Shown here one piece after another: positions 1 through 5,551 of a DNA stretch of 6,124 nt. The position numbers were made by a program, and so were the translations under genes. Location of the stretch: assembly GCA_947484535.1 (NCBI GenBank), contig CANKPO010000086.1:1-6124 (forward strand). The letters run 5' to 3'. The notes below the pieces were generated by a model, which was not told where the DNA came from, searched no databases, and saw only the letters and a program-made list of their open reading frames with translations. Each line of letters starts with the position of its first letter. Position 1 is the stretch's first letter. This DNA is from Caulobacteraceae bacterium (lineage in GTDB: Bacteria > Pseudomonadota > Alphaproteobacteria > Caulobacterales > Caulobacteraceae).

Positions 1-4
1 CGTC

Positions 5-1210
5 ATGATGGAGATTAAGGACCGCAAGGTCCGTGCGGTCGTCTTCAGTCCCTTTCTTAGCCTCTGCACCAATAATAGGCCAGACAAGGCTCAAAGCCGT
101 TTTCCCTTTGTGCTGCCGACCCTGCTGTGGAACGCCTTGGTAGACCGTGTGCCCAAACTAATGGTTCAGGCGCGGGACATGGCCTCCCGGTGGGAGAGCG
201 AGGATCTGCTTCCCTATATTTTCAATCAGGCCTGCGACGCGGCCATCGATGGCCTAGAGGATAATGATCCTGCCTTCGCACCGGTCATTGAATGCTTAAA
301 CAAGGCCTCACCCACGGGCGTGCGAGATCTGATCGCTTATCTAAGGATGTCAGCCCTGCTGCGCGACGCCCTTTTAGAGTTGCCGCTTTGGGTCTCGCGT
401 ATGAATGCCGACGATGCCCTTTCGGTGCGGTTGGCCTATCGCGACGCGGCGAACATCGCCTCGGATGGCCCAGCGCGGATGTTTGAGGTGCTCTACACGA
501 ACCTAGAGTCGCCGTGGACCATTTTGCGGATTATCTCCGCGGCGCTTGACCGTCCGACCGACCAATTTGTCGCCAATACGGATATGGGTCTCTTTGGAGA
601 AATTTTACTCGGGCAGGTAGAGGCACTGGTTGAGACCATCGGTGAGGTAAACCTTGATCAAGGGGCCAGCGCCGGAAATGCTGTTGCGACCGCGGTAAAG
701 ACCGTCATTTCGATCACAACCGACTTTGAAGACAATCTCGTCTTGGGCAAGAATGGGCCTTGGGGCCGCAGGATAGCGCGGTCCAAGCGCGACCTGACCA
801 ATGCCTGCGAGGCCCTTCTCAACCAGGTCGAGGCCCTTCTCCCCAGAGCGCTACCGGTTACAGCTGCCAATAAAAATGCGCGAGCGCTGAACCGTTCGCC
901 CAACATTGATGTCGCACCCGAGCCCATCGCCGAGGCAAGGCTTGAAGCCATTTTGGTATTGATTGCCGCCGTGCGCTCGATTGCCAGCGTCAGTGGCATT
1001 GGCGTCTTACGCACACGGGTACTCGCCGAAACCCAAGAGTTCTTGGAATATTACGGTAAAGGTACGATCGCGCTTTTGACCGACTTTAACCTCTCGCCCG
1101 AGGCCGTCCGTGAGCGGGTTCACGCGGTTGCTAAGTATGTCGCTCTGGTCCATGACGAGGCCACCGCTGATCAGTTGCGGCGGCGGGCCATTCCAACCGG
1201 TCGGCGTTGA
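5..1210 (+). CDS. Hypothetical helical cytosolic protein, possibly 5'-truncated by the window edge
   Basis: I do not recognise this 401-residue protein and give it no function. It has no signal peptide, no convincing membrane helix, no Cys/His metal motif and no nucleotide-binding loop. Most of it reads as amphipathic helices: around residues 36-60, 105-130, 136-165, 197-214, 263-282, 308-330 and 366-396. Residues 263-282 contain two EALL heptads (CEALLNQ then VEALLPR). A low-complexity linker at about 285-306 (Ala/Asn/Pro-rich) separates the C-terminal helical part. The frame is open to the left edge (GTC at 2-4), so the true start could lie upstream; ATG at 5 and at 8 are both possible and no ribosome site is visible. 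The length, one uninterrupted frame and coherent helix pattern support a real gene. It sits 53 bases before ccmI on the same strand, so cotranscription is possible but not shown. Codon choice looks a little less GC-biased than in the ccm genes, by eye only. Confidence 0.75.
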   Translation: MMEIKDRKVRAVVFSPFLSLCTNNRPDKAQSRFPFVLPTLLWNALVDRVPKLMVQARDMASRWESEDLLPYIFNQACDAAIDGLEDNDPAFAPVIECLNKASPTGVRDLIAYLRMSALLRDALLELPLWVSRMNADDALSVRLAYRDAANIASDGPARMFEVLYTNLESPWTILRIISAALDRPTDQFVANTDMGLFGEILLGQVEALVETIGEVNLDQGASAGNAVATAVKTVISITTDFEDNLVLGKNGPWGRRIARSKRDLTNACEALLNQVEALLPRALPVTAANKNARALNRSPNIDVAPEPIAEARLEAILVLIAAVRSIASVSGIGVLRTRVLAETQEFLEYYGKGTIALLTDFNLSPEAVRERVHAVAKYVALVHDEATADQLRRRAIPTGRR

Positions 1211-1214
1211 TGTC

Positions 1215-1232
1215 GCAACCCTTTGGGGTCGC
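1215..1232 (+). other. Small intergenic stem-loop after the hypothetical gene
   Basis: Bases 1215-1221 (GCAACCC) pair with 1226-1232 (GGGTCGC) with one A/C mismatch, around a TTTG loop. It lies 4 bases after the TGA stop of the upstream gene. No T-run follows, so it is not a standard intrinsic terminator. It may be a weak 3' end structure or chance in GC-rich DNA. Confidence 0.25.
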
Positions 1233-1263
1233 CTAAGGTCTCAAGATCGGTTACGGGTTTGGG

Positions 1264-2367
1264 ATGATCGGATTTTGGATCACCGCTGCCCTTCTGTCCG
1301 CTGCCGCGTCCTATGTCGTGGTCAGCCGCGCCGCGCGTTTGGAGGCCCAAACCGAGGGTGCTGAAGATCCCAGCCTTGACGTCTATCGCCGCCAACTGCG
1401 CGAAATGGATGATTTGGCGGATCGTGGTTTGCTCACCGACGACGATCATCGCTCCGCTAAAACCGAAGCTGCCCGTCGGCTGCTGGGGGCTGCCGAGCAG
1501 ACCCAAGCCCCTGTCAGGGCGACGCCGCTCGCTCGCCGATGGGTCTTTATCATTGCGGCAGTCCTACCCCTGTTGGCGGTTGCGGCTTACGGCGTCATTG
1601 GCGCGCCGGGCCTACCCGATCAGTCCTTTGTCAGCCGCCTTGCCAAGTGGCGTCAGGCCGACCCTGCGACCTTGGCGGCCCCTGAACTGGTGGCCGTTCT
1701 GCAGCAGGTCGTGGCCGAGCGGCCAACCGATCCTCAGCCTCTGATGTTCTTGGCCAGAGTTCAGGCGGCAATGGATGATGAGACCAGCGCCATTCGCAAT
1801 CTCGAAACGGCGATCCGTCTGGCCCCCGAACGGGCCGATCTTAAGACCATCTTGGGCGAGACCTTGGTCATTCAAGCCAAGGGCGAGGTCAGCCCAGATG
1901 CCCTGCAGGCCTTCAAGTCGGCCCTTGCCATTGATCCATCCGATCCGTCGGCACGTTACCATATTGGCAGGGCCATGATGGCCGAGGGTGATTTTGCCGG
2001 TGGCCTAAAGATCTGGCGTTCGGTTCTGGCCTCTTTGCCCGCAGGAGATGATCGCGCGGCAAGCCTCAGCGAGGAAATTGCCACCGTGGTGAAAAATGGC
2101 GGCTTGCCCAAGCCCGTGGCCGCCCAGGGTCCAACCGGTGGGGCGGATCAGGCCGCCTTCATTCGCAGTATGGTCGACAGCCTCGCGGCTCGTCTCAAGG
2201 CCTCACCCGATGATCCGGCAGGCTGGGCGCGGCTGGTGCGGTCCTATGGCGTGCTCGGTGAGACAGACGCTCAGGCCAAGGCGCTCGCCGAGGCAAGACG
2301 TCTGTACAAGGATCGACCGGACCTGTTGAAAACCATCGAAGACAGTGCCAAGCCCGCGTCGAACTGA
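1264..2367 (+). CDS. ccmI: Cytochrome c biogenesis protein CcmI (CycH), apocytochrome-binding TPR protein
   Basis: Inner-membrane chaperone of System I that holds apocytochrome c and hands it to the CcmF/CcmH ligation complex. The 367 residues show the family layout: N-terminal membrane helix (about 4-20, start MIGFWITAALL); a charged loop at about 36-78 with the typical YRRQLREMDDLADRGLLTDD run and an RRLLGAAE helix; a second membrane helix (about 93-113); then a periplasmic region with TPR-like helices at about 156-260 (for example ETAIRLAPERADL, KSALAIDPSDPSARYHIGRA). The C-terminal segment (about 298-355, FIRSMVDSLAARLKASPDDP, WARLVRSYGVLGE) matches the extra TPR-like motif usual in alphaproteobacterial CcmI. 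In-frame TAA at 1234-1236 and no other start codon in between fix the start at 1264, although the ribosome site is poor. First ccm gene of the cluster. In E. coli this function is fused to CcmH; here it is separate, as in rhizobia and Rhodobacter. Confidence 0.95.
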   Translation: MIGFWITAALLSAAASYVVVSRAARLEAQTEGAEDPSLDVYRRQLREMDDLADRGLLTDDDHRSAKTEAARRLLGAAEQTQAPVRATPLARRWVFIIAAVLPLLAVAAYGVIGAPGLPDQSFVSRLAKWRQADPATLAAPELVAVLQQVVAERPTDPQPLMFLARVQAAMDDETSAIRNLETAIRLAPERADLKTILGETLVIQAKGEVSPDALQAFKSALAIDPSDPSARYHIGRAMMAEGDFAGGLKIWRSVLASLPAGDDRAASLSEEIATVVKNGGLPKPVAAQGPTGGADQAAFIRSMVDSLAARLKASPDDPAGWARLVRSYGVLGETDAQAKALAEARRLYKDRPDLLKTIEDSAKPASN

Positions 2368-2375
2368 TCTGAGAA

Positions 2376-2409
2376 GGATCTGACCGGGCCCTTGGGCTAG
2401 GGCAGATCT
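2376..2409 (+). other. Intergenic hairpin between ccmI and ccmE
   Basis: GATCTG (2377-2382) pairs with CAGATC (2403-2408), extended outward by a G-T wobble. Inside, CC-GG-GCC (2384-2390) pairs with GGC-TA-GG (2395-2401), with an A/G mismatch at 2383/2402, a G/A mismatch at 2386/2399 and a G-T wobble at 2387/2398. The apex is CTTG. No T-run follows (next bases TCACCC), so it does not look like an intrinsic terminator. In this position it could stabilise or process the mRNA and set the ratio of ccmI to ccmE-F-H. GATCTGA also occurs directly upstream at 2366-2372, which allows an alternative pairing. Confidence 0.5.
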
Positions 2410-2412
2410 CAC

Positions 2413-2460
2413 CCTATCTATGAGACACGAGCGCAGCCATTGAGAGTGAGCCTATCTATG
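2413..2460 (+). repeat. 10-base direct repeat CCTATCTATG flanking the ccmE leader
   Basis: CCTATCTATG occurs exactly at 2413-2422 and again at 2451-2460, 38 bases apart in start position. The second copy contains the preferred ccmE start codon (ATG 2458-2460). The first copy also ends in ATG (2420-2422), which opens a seven-codon frame, MRHERSH, closing with TGA at 2441-2443 at the edge of the ccmE ribosome site. It could be a local duplication or a coincidence. Confidence 0.4.
2442..2450 (+). promoter_or_regulatory. Ribosome binding site deciding the ccmE start
   Basis: GAGAGTGAG lies seven bases before ATG 2458. The spacing supports that ATG over the TTG at 2440, which overlaps the site itself, and over ATG 2467, which has only GGGTTGG close upstream. 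Confidence 0.6.
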
Positions 2461-2946
2461 GGTTGGATGCCAAGATCGAAGAAAGCACGGCGCAGACTGC
2501 TGGTGGTGGCTGTAGCGGCCCCAATCCTTAGCTTGGCAGCGGCTCTGGCCTTCTTTGCTATGGGCGATGCCGTGTCATTTTTCTATTCGCCAGCTCAAGC
2601 CAAGGCGGCGCAGCTGGCGCCCGGCAAGACCATTCAACTGGGCGGCCTGGTGGCCAAGGGCAGCGTGACCAAATATCCCGATGGCTCGGTTGAGTTCGTG
2701 ATCAGCGACCATGCCGCCTCCGAGAAGGTGATCTATCAGGGCGACCTGCCGGACCTGTTCCGTGAAGGCCAAGGGGTTGTGACCAAGGGCGCTTTCGAAG
2801 CCTCTGGCCAATTCCGCGCCACCGAAGTTCTGGCCAAGCATGATGAGAAATATATGCCGCGCGAAGTGACCAAGGCGCTGAAGGCGTCCGGCGAATGGCG
2901 CGGTGATGCAGATAAGGCCGCGCCAACGGGGGCGACCAAGGGATGA
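2458..2946 (+). CDS. ccmE: Haem chaperone CcmE (CycJ)
   Basis: Periplasmic, membrane-anchored haem chaperone: it receives haem from the CcmABCD machinery, binds it covalently on one histidine, and passes it to CcmF. From ATG 2458 the protein has 162 residues: a basic start (PRSKKARRRL, about 5-14), one membrane anchor (about 15-35), the hallmark VSFFYSPAQ (about 39-47), then the OB-fold beta barrel with LGGLVAKGSV, YPDGSVEFVISD and DLPDLFREGQGVV. The haem-binding motif LAKHDEKYMPREV is intact: His128 (codon 2839-2841) is the covalent site and Tyr132 the expected axial ligand. A Lys/Ala/Gly-rich tail follows. The frame can be read from TTG 2440 (168 residues), but spacing of the ribosome site and the usual family start favour 2458. 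ATG 2467 is a second alternative. It ends in a 4-base ATGA overlap with ccmF, so the two are probably translationally coupled. Confidence 0.95.
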   Translation: MGWMPRSKKARRRLLVVAVAAPILSLAAALAFFAMGDAVSFFYSPAQAKAAQLAPGKTIQLGGLVAKGSVTKYPDGSVEFVISDHAASEKVIYQGDLPDLFREGQGVVTKGAFEASGQFRATEVLAKHDEKYMPREVTKALKASGEWRGDADKAAPTGATKG

Positions 2947-4940
2947 TTATTGAGATCGGGGCCTTTTGTCTGATCCTGTCGCTGATCCTATCGGTGGCGC
3001 AGGTTGGCCTATCTGTGTTCGGCCGGATCCGGCGCTCAGCGGTCTTTTACGGCGCAGGTGAGGGGGCAGCAGGGGCCGCGTTCCTGATGGTGCTGATCGC
3101 CTTTGCGGCCTTGATATACGCCTTTGTCACCTCGGACTTCTCGGTGGCCAATGTCGCGGCCAACTCCCATTCGGCCAAGCCCATTCTCTATAAGGTCGCC
3201 GGGGTTTGGGGCAGCCATGAGGGCTCGATGCTGCTCTGGTGCCTTGCCCTGACCGGGTTCGGGGCCATCGTCGCCCTGATGGCGCGGGGCCTGCCTGCGG
3301 CCATGAAGTCTGTCGTGGTCGCCAGCCAAGGCGCCTTGGGTGTGCTGTTCTTGGCCTATACGGTCTTTGCCTCCAATCCGTTCATGCGCCTGCTTGAGCC
3401 CCCGGCTGAGGGACAATCTCTCAATCCCTTGTTGCAAGACCCCGCCTTGGCCTTCCATCCGCCCTTCCTCTATGGCGGCTATGTCGGGTTCTCGATCGTC
3501 TTTTCCTTTGCCATTGCCGCCCTCATTGAGGGACGTGTCGATGCCGCTTGGGCCCGGTGGGTTCGGCCTTGGAGCTTGGCGGCTTGGAGCCTTTTGACCG
3601 TCGGCATCACCTTGGGGGCCTTTTGGGCCTATTATGAGCTGGGCTGGGGCGGATGGTGGTTCTGGGATCCGGTCGAGAATGCCAGCTTCATGCCGTGGCT
3701 GATTGGCACGGCCCTGCTCCATTCTGCCGTGGTCACCGAAAAGCGCGGCGCATTGCCCGGCTGGACGGTCTTTTTGGCGCTGGGATCCTTTACCTTCTCA
3801 ATGCTCGGAGCCTTTTTGGTCCGTTCGGGCGTCTTGACCTCGGTCCATGCCTTTGCGGTGGATCCGGAGCGCGGGATTCTTCTGCTGACGATCCTCGGCC
3901 TTGCGGCGGGAACCGGCTTTAGCCTCTTTGCTTGGCGCGCCCCGAAGCTCGCACCCGGTGGGCTCTTTGCCCCGATCAGCCGTGAAGGCGCTCTGGTAAT
4001 CAATAATCTGATCCTGTCCGCCGCGACGGTGACCGTACTTTTGGGCACGCTCTACCCCCTGATCAAGGAGGCCCTGACCGGGCAAAGCCTGTCGGTGGGT
4101 ACGCCCTATTTCAACCTGACCTTTGCCCCCCTCATGGCCCTAGCCTTTCTGGTCCTGCCCATCGGCCCCCTGCTCAGTTGGAAGCGCGGCGATGGCCTTG
4201 GGGCCTTGCAACGGCTTTGGGCGGCGGCAGGTCTTGCGGTGATGGTCGCCCTCTTGGTCCTTTGGTTTCAAAAGCCCACACATGTCGCGGCGTCCGTCGG
4301 GATGGGTCTTGGCGTCTGGCTGATTGTGGGCGTCTTCGTCGAGATTGCCGAGCGGATCCATCTTGGCCGGGCTAGCCCCGCCGAGGTGCGCCGCCGCCTT
4401 GGCGGACTTCCGCGCGGGGCCTGGGGCATGAGTCTGGCCCATGCGGGTCTGGGTATCTTCACCCTCGGAGCCTGTTTTGAGACCGCCTATAAGATCGAGG
4501 CGGCTCAGGCCCTGAGTGTCAGTCAATCAATCTCGGTCGGGGCCTATCAGGTCCAGCTTAGCGACGTCGTGTCCGCCAACGGTCCCAACTATATTGCCGA
4601 GCGCGGCCTGGTCACGGTGACCAAGAACGGCGAGCCCGTTTGCGACGCCAAGCCGGAACGCCGCTTCTATCCGGCCAATAGCCAGACCACCTCTGAGGTC
4701 GCCCTTTGCCTTGAAGGTCTGGACGATGTCTATCTGGTCTTGGGCGAGCGCCGCGTGGGTAGCGAAGACCAACCGGCTTGGTTGGTGCGGGCCTATTGGA
4801 ACCCGCTCGCGCGGCTGATATTCCTAGGCCCGCTCTTGATGGCCTTGGGCGGTGCCGTGTCTCTGTCCGATCGCCGCCTTCGCTTTGCTGCCCCGCGCCG
4901 CGCCGCTGACGCGGGGGCCGTTGCGGTGCCTGCCGAATGA
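2943..4940 (+). CDS. ccmF: Cytochrome c haem lyase subunit CcmF (CycK)
   Basis: Large inner-membrane subunit of the haem ligation complex; it takes haem from holo-CcmE and attaches it to apocytochrome CxxCH thiols together with CcmH and CcmI. The 665 residues carry about 15 hydrophobic segments. Family landmarks are all present: VWGSHEGSMLLW (about 88-99), FHPPFLYGGY with His172, the WWD domain WGGWWFWDPVENASFMPWL (about 235-253), His260 in ALLHSAVV, His302 in VLTSVHAFAVDP, and His500 in MSLAHAGLG. These correspond to the four conserved histidines of the family (haem b and WWD-haem ligands). A periplasmic domain lies at about 514-620 (PERRFYPANSQTTSEVA, VYLVLGE), followed by a last membrane helix (about 621-641) and a short Ala/Arg-rich tail. 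The ATG sits inside the ccmE stop (ATGA), and the stop overlaps ccmH the same way. Cys567 and Cys589 in the periplasmic domain are noteworthy (see findings). Confidence 0.97.
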   Translation: MIIEIGAFCLILSLILSVAQVGLSVFGRIRRSAVFYGAGEGAAGAAFLMVLIAFAALIYAFVTSDFSVANVAANSHSAKPILYKVAGVWGSHEGSMLLWCLALTGFGAIVALMARGLPAAMKSVVVASQGALGVLFLAYTVFASNPFMRLLEPPAEGQSLNPLLQDPALAFHPPFLYGGYVGFSIVFSFAIAALIEGRVDAAWARWVRPWSLAAWSLLTVGITLGAFWAYYELGWGGWWFWDPVENASFMPWLIGTALLHSAVVTEKRGALPGWTVFLALGSFTFSMLGAFLVRSGVLTSVHAFAVDPERGILLLTILGLAAGTGFSLFAWRAPKLAPGGLFAPISREGALVINNLILSAATVTVLLGTLYPLIKEALTGQSLSVGTPYFNLTFAPLMALAFLVLPIGPLLSWKRGDGLGALQRLWAAAGLAVMVALLVLWFQKPTHVAASVGMGLGVWLIVGVFVEIAERIHLGRASPAEVRRRLGGLPRGAWGMSLAHAGLGIFTLGACFETAYKIEAAQALSVSQSISVGAYQVQLSDVVSANGPNYIAERGLVTVTKNGEPVCDAKPERRFYPANSQTTSEVALCLEGLDDVYLVLGERRVGSEDQPAWLVRAYWNPLARLIFLGPLLMALGGAVSLSDRRLRFAAPRRAADAGAVAVPAE

Positions 4941-5401
4941 AGCCGCTTGGCCTTACCGGTTTGATCTTGGCGGCGGTGCTCTGCATGGGCGCGGCGGCCG
5001 ATCCGTCGGAGCGCTTGGCCGATCCGGTCCTAGAGGCGCGGGCCAAGGCCCTGTTTCCTGAGATCCGCTGCATGGTCTGCCAAAATGAGTCGATTGATGA
5101 TTCGCAGGCTGAGCTGGCCGTCGACCTGCGCAAGATCGTGCGTGAAGAGGTGGCGGCTGGGCGCACGGACACACAGGTACGGTCCTATCTGGTCCAGCGC
5201 TATGGCGAATATGTCATGCTCAAGCCGGCCTTTAGCCTGACCAATGCCGCCCTTTGGGTCACACCCTTTGCCATCGTCTTTCTGGGATTGATTGGTTTTT
5301 TTGGCCTGAAGCGATCCTCACTGGATCACGCCCAAGAGACGGCCCTGACCTCTGAGGAACAGGCCCTTTTGGTAAAATTGCAGGCCTCCGAGGCCAAATG
5401 A
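4937..5401 (+). CDS. ccmH: Cytochrome c maturation thiol protein CcmH (CycL/CcmL)
   Basis: Membrane-anchored periplasmic thiol oxidoreductase of System I that acts on the apocytochrome CxxCH cysteines before haem ligation. The 154 residues show a signal peptide or N-terminal anchor (about 1-21, cleavage plausible after AAA at 19-21), then the three-helix CcmH fold with the redox motif RCMVCQN (Cys45 and Cys48). Next come helices containing SIDDSQAELAVDLRKIVREE and the family motif RSYLVQRYGEYVMLKPAF (about 82-99). A membrane helix at about 106-123 (NAALWVTPFAIVFLGLIGFF) is followed by a short cytoplasmic tail. The length fits the short alphaproteobacterial form; the TPR part fused to CcmH in E. 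coli is here the separate ccmI. The start ATG 4937 overlaps the ccmF stop by 4 bases and no strong ribosome site is seen, which argues for translational coupling. ccmG, often adjacent elsewhere, is not present. Confidence 0.95.
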   Translation: MKPLGLTGLILAAVLCMGAAADPSERLADPVLEARAKALFPEIRCMVCQNESIDDSQAELAVDLRKIVREEVAAGRTDTQVRSYLVQRYGEYVMLKPAFSLTNAALWVTPFAIVFLGLIGFFGLKRSSLDHAQETALTSEEQALLVKLQASEAK

Positions 5402-5406
5402 CACGG

Positions 5407-5428
5407 TTGTGCCGCAGTTGCGCCACAA
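5407..5428 (+). terminator. Hairpin just after ccmH, possible end of the ccm transcript
   Basis: TTGTG (5407-5411) pairs with CACAA (5424-5428), and inside it CGC (5413-5415) pairs with GCG (5420-5422) around an AGTT loop. The only defect is one C/C mismatch (5412/5423). It begins five bases after the ccmH stop. The following bases, GATTCTCCC, lack a proper T-run, so efficient intrinsic termination is uncertain; a 3' stabilising stem is the alternative. Confidence 0.45.
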
Positions 5429-5457
5429 GATTCTCCCGATGGATGACACAAAGGTAA

Positions 5458-5487
5458 CTTGAGAACATTGGCGTGAACGGGCATTCG
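5458..5487 (+). promoter_or_regulatory. Weak promoter candidate upstream of degP
   Basis: TTGAGA (5459-5464) followed after 17 bases by CATTCG (5482-5487) is a poor match to a housekeeping promoter. Read as CTTGAGA (5458-5464) with GGCATT downstream, it faintly recalls heat-shock sigma-32 promoters, which would suit a DegP gene. Both readings are weak. The 150-base gap after ccmH makes some promoter here likely, but its position is a guess. Confidence 0.25.
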
Positions 5488-5510
5488 CTCTTAAGCTGAG
5501 GGGTGAAGGG

Positions 5511-5534
5511 CTCGATCCAAGCCTTGGAGTCGAG
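5511..5534 (+). promoter_or_regulatory. Near-perfect palindrome in the degP leader
   Basis: CTCGATCCAAG (5511-5521) and CTTGGAGTCGAG (5523-5534) are inverted repeats with one extra G (5529) in the right arm. As RNA this gives CTCGA/TCGAG and TCCAA/TTGGA stems, with G5529 bulged and a GCC loop. It ends two bases before the purine-rich ribosome site at 5537-5544. It could be a dyad operator for a dimeric regulator, or an mRNA stem influencing ribosome access to degP. Confidence 0.45.
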
Positions 5535-5536
5535 AA

Positions 5537-5544
5537 CGAGGAAG
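5537..5544 (+). promoter_or_regulatory. Ribosome binding site of degP
   Basis: CGAGGAAG, containing a good GAGGA core, ends seven bases before ATG 5552. It confirms that start for a gene whose end is outside the window. Confidence 0.65.
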
Positions 5545-5551
5545 ATTGAAC

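Noticed and set aside
658..1014. 118-codon - strand frame opposite the unknown first gene
   Set aside because: The + strand frame is far longer and uninterrupted; this one has no ribosome site or motif. Because the + strand gene is itself unrecognised, this rejection is less certain than the others.
1313..1744. 143-codon + strand frame inside ccmI
   Set aside because: Wrong frame of a clear ccmI; the composition is Trp/Arg/Pro/Ser-rich and without a recognisable fold.
3036..3722. 228-codon open frame on the - strand opposite ccmF
   Set aside because: It lies wholly inside the unmistakable ccmF, its protein is low-complexity Gly/Gln/Arg/Pro-rich, and it mirrors the codon bias of ccmF. It is an antisense shadow.
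4964..4984. Possible lipobox ending at Cys16 of CcmH
   Set aside because: The residue before the cysteine is Leu (AAVLC), which does not fit the Gly/Ala/Ser required at that position; an ordinary signal peptide or anchor is more likely.
4612..5172. 186-codon open frame on the - strand spanning the ccmF-ccmH junction
   Set aside because: It is Arg/Ser/Pro-rich with no domain, opposite two well-supported genes, so an antisense shadow of GC-rich coding DNA.
5491..5494. TTAA as a CtrA half-site upstream of degP
   Set aside because: There is no second TTAA at the required spacing, and a four-base match carries no weight.
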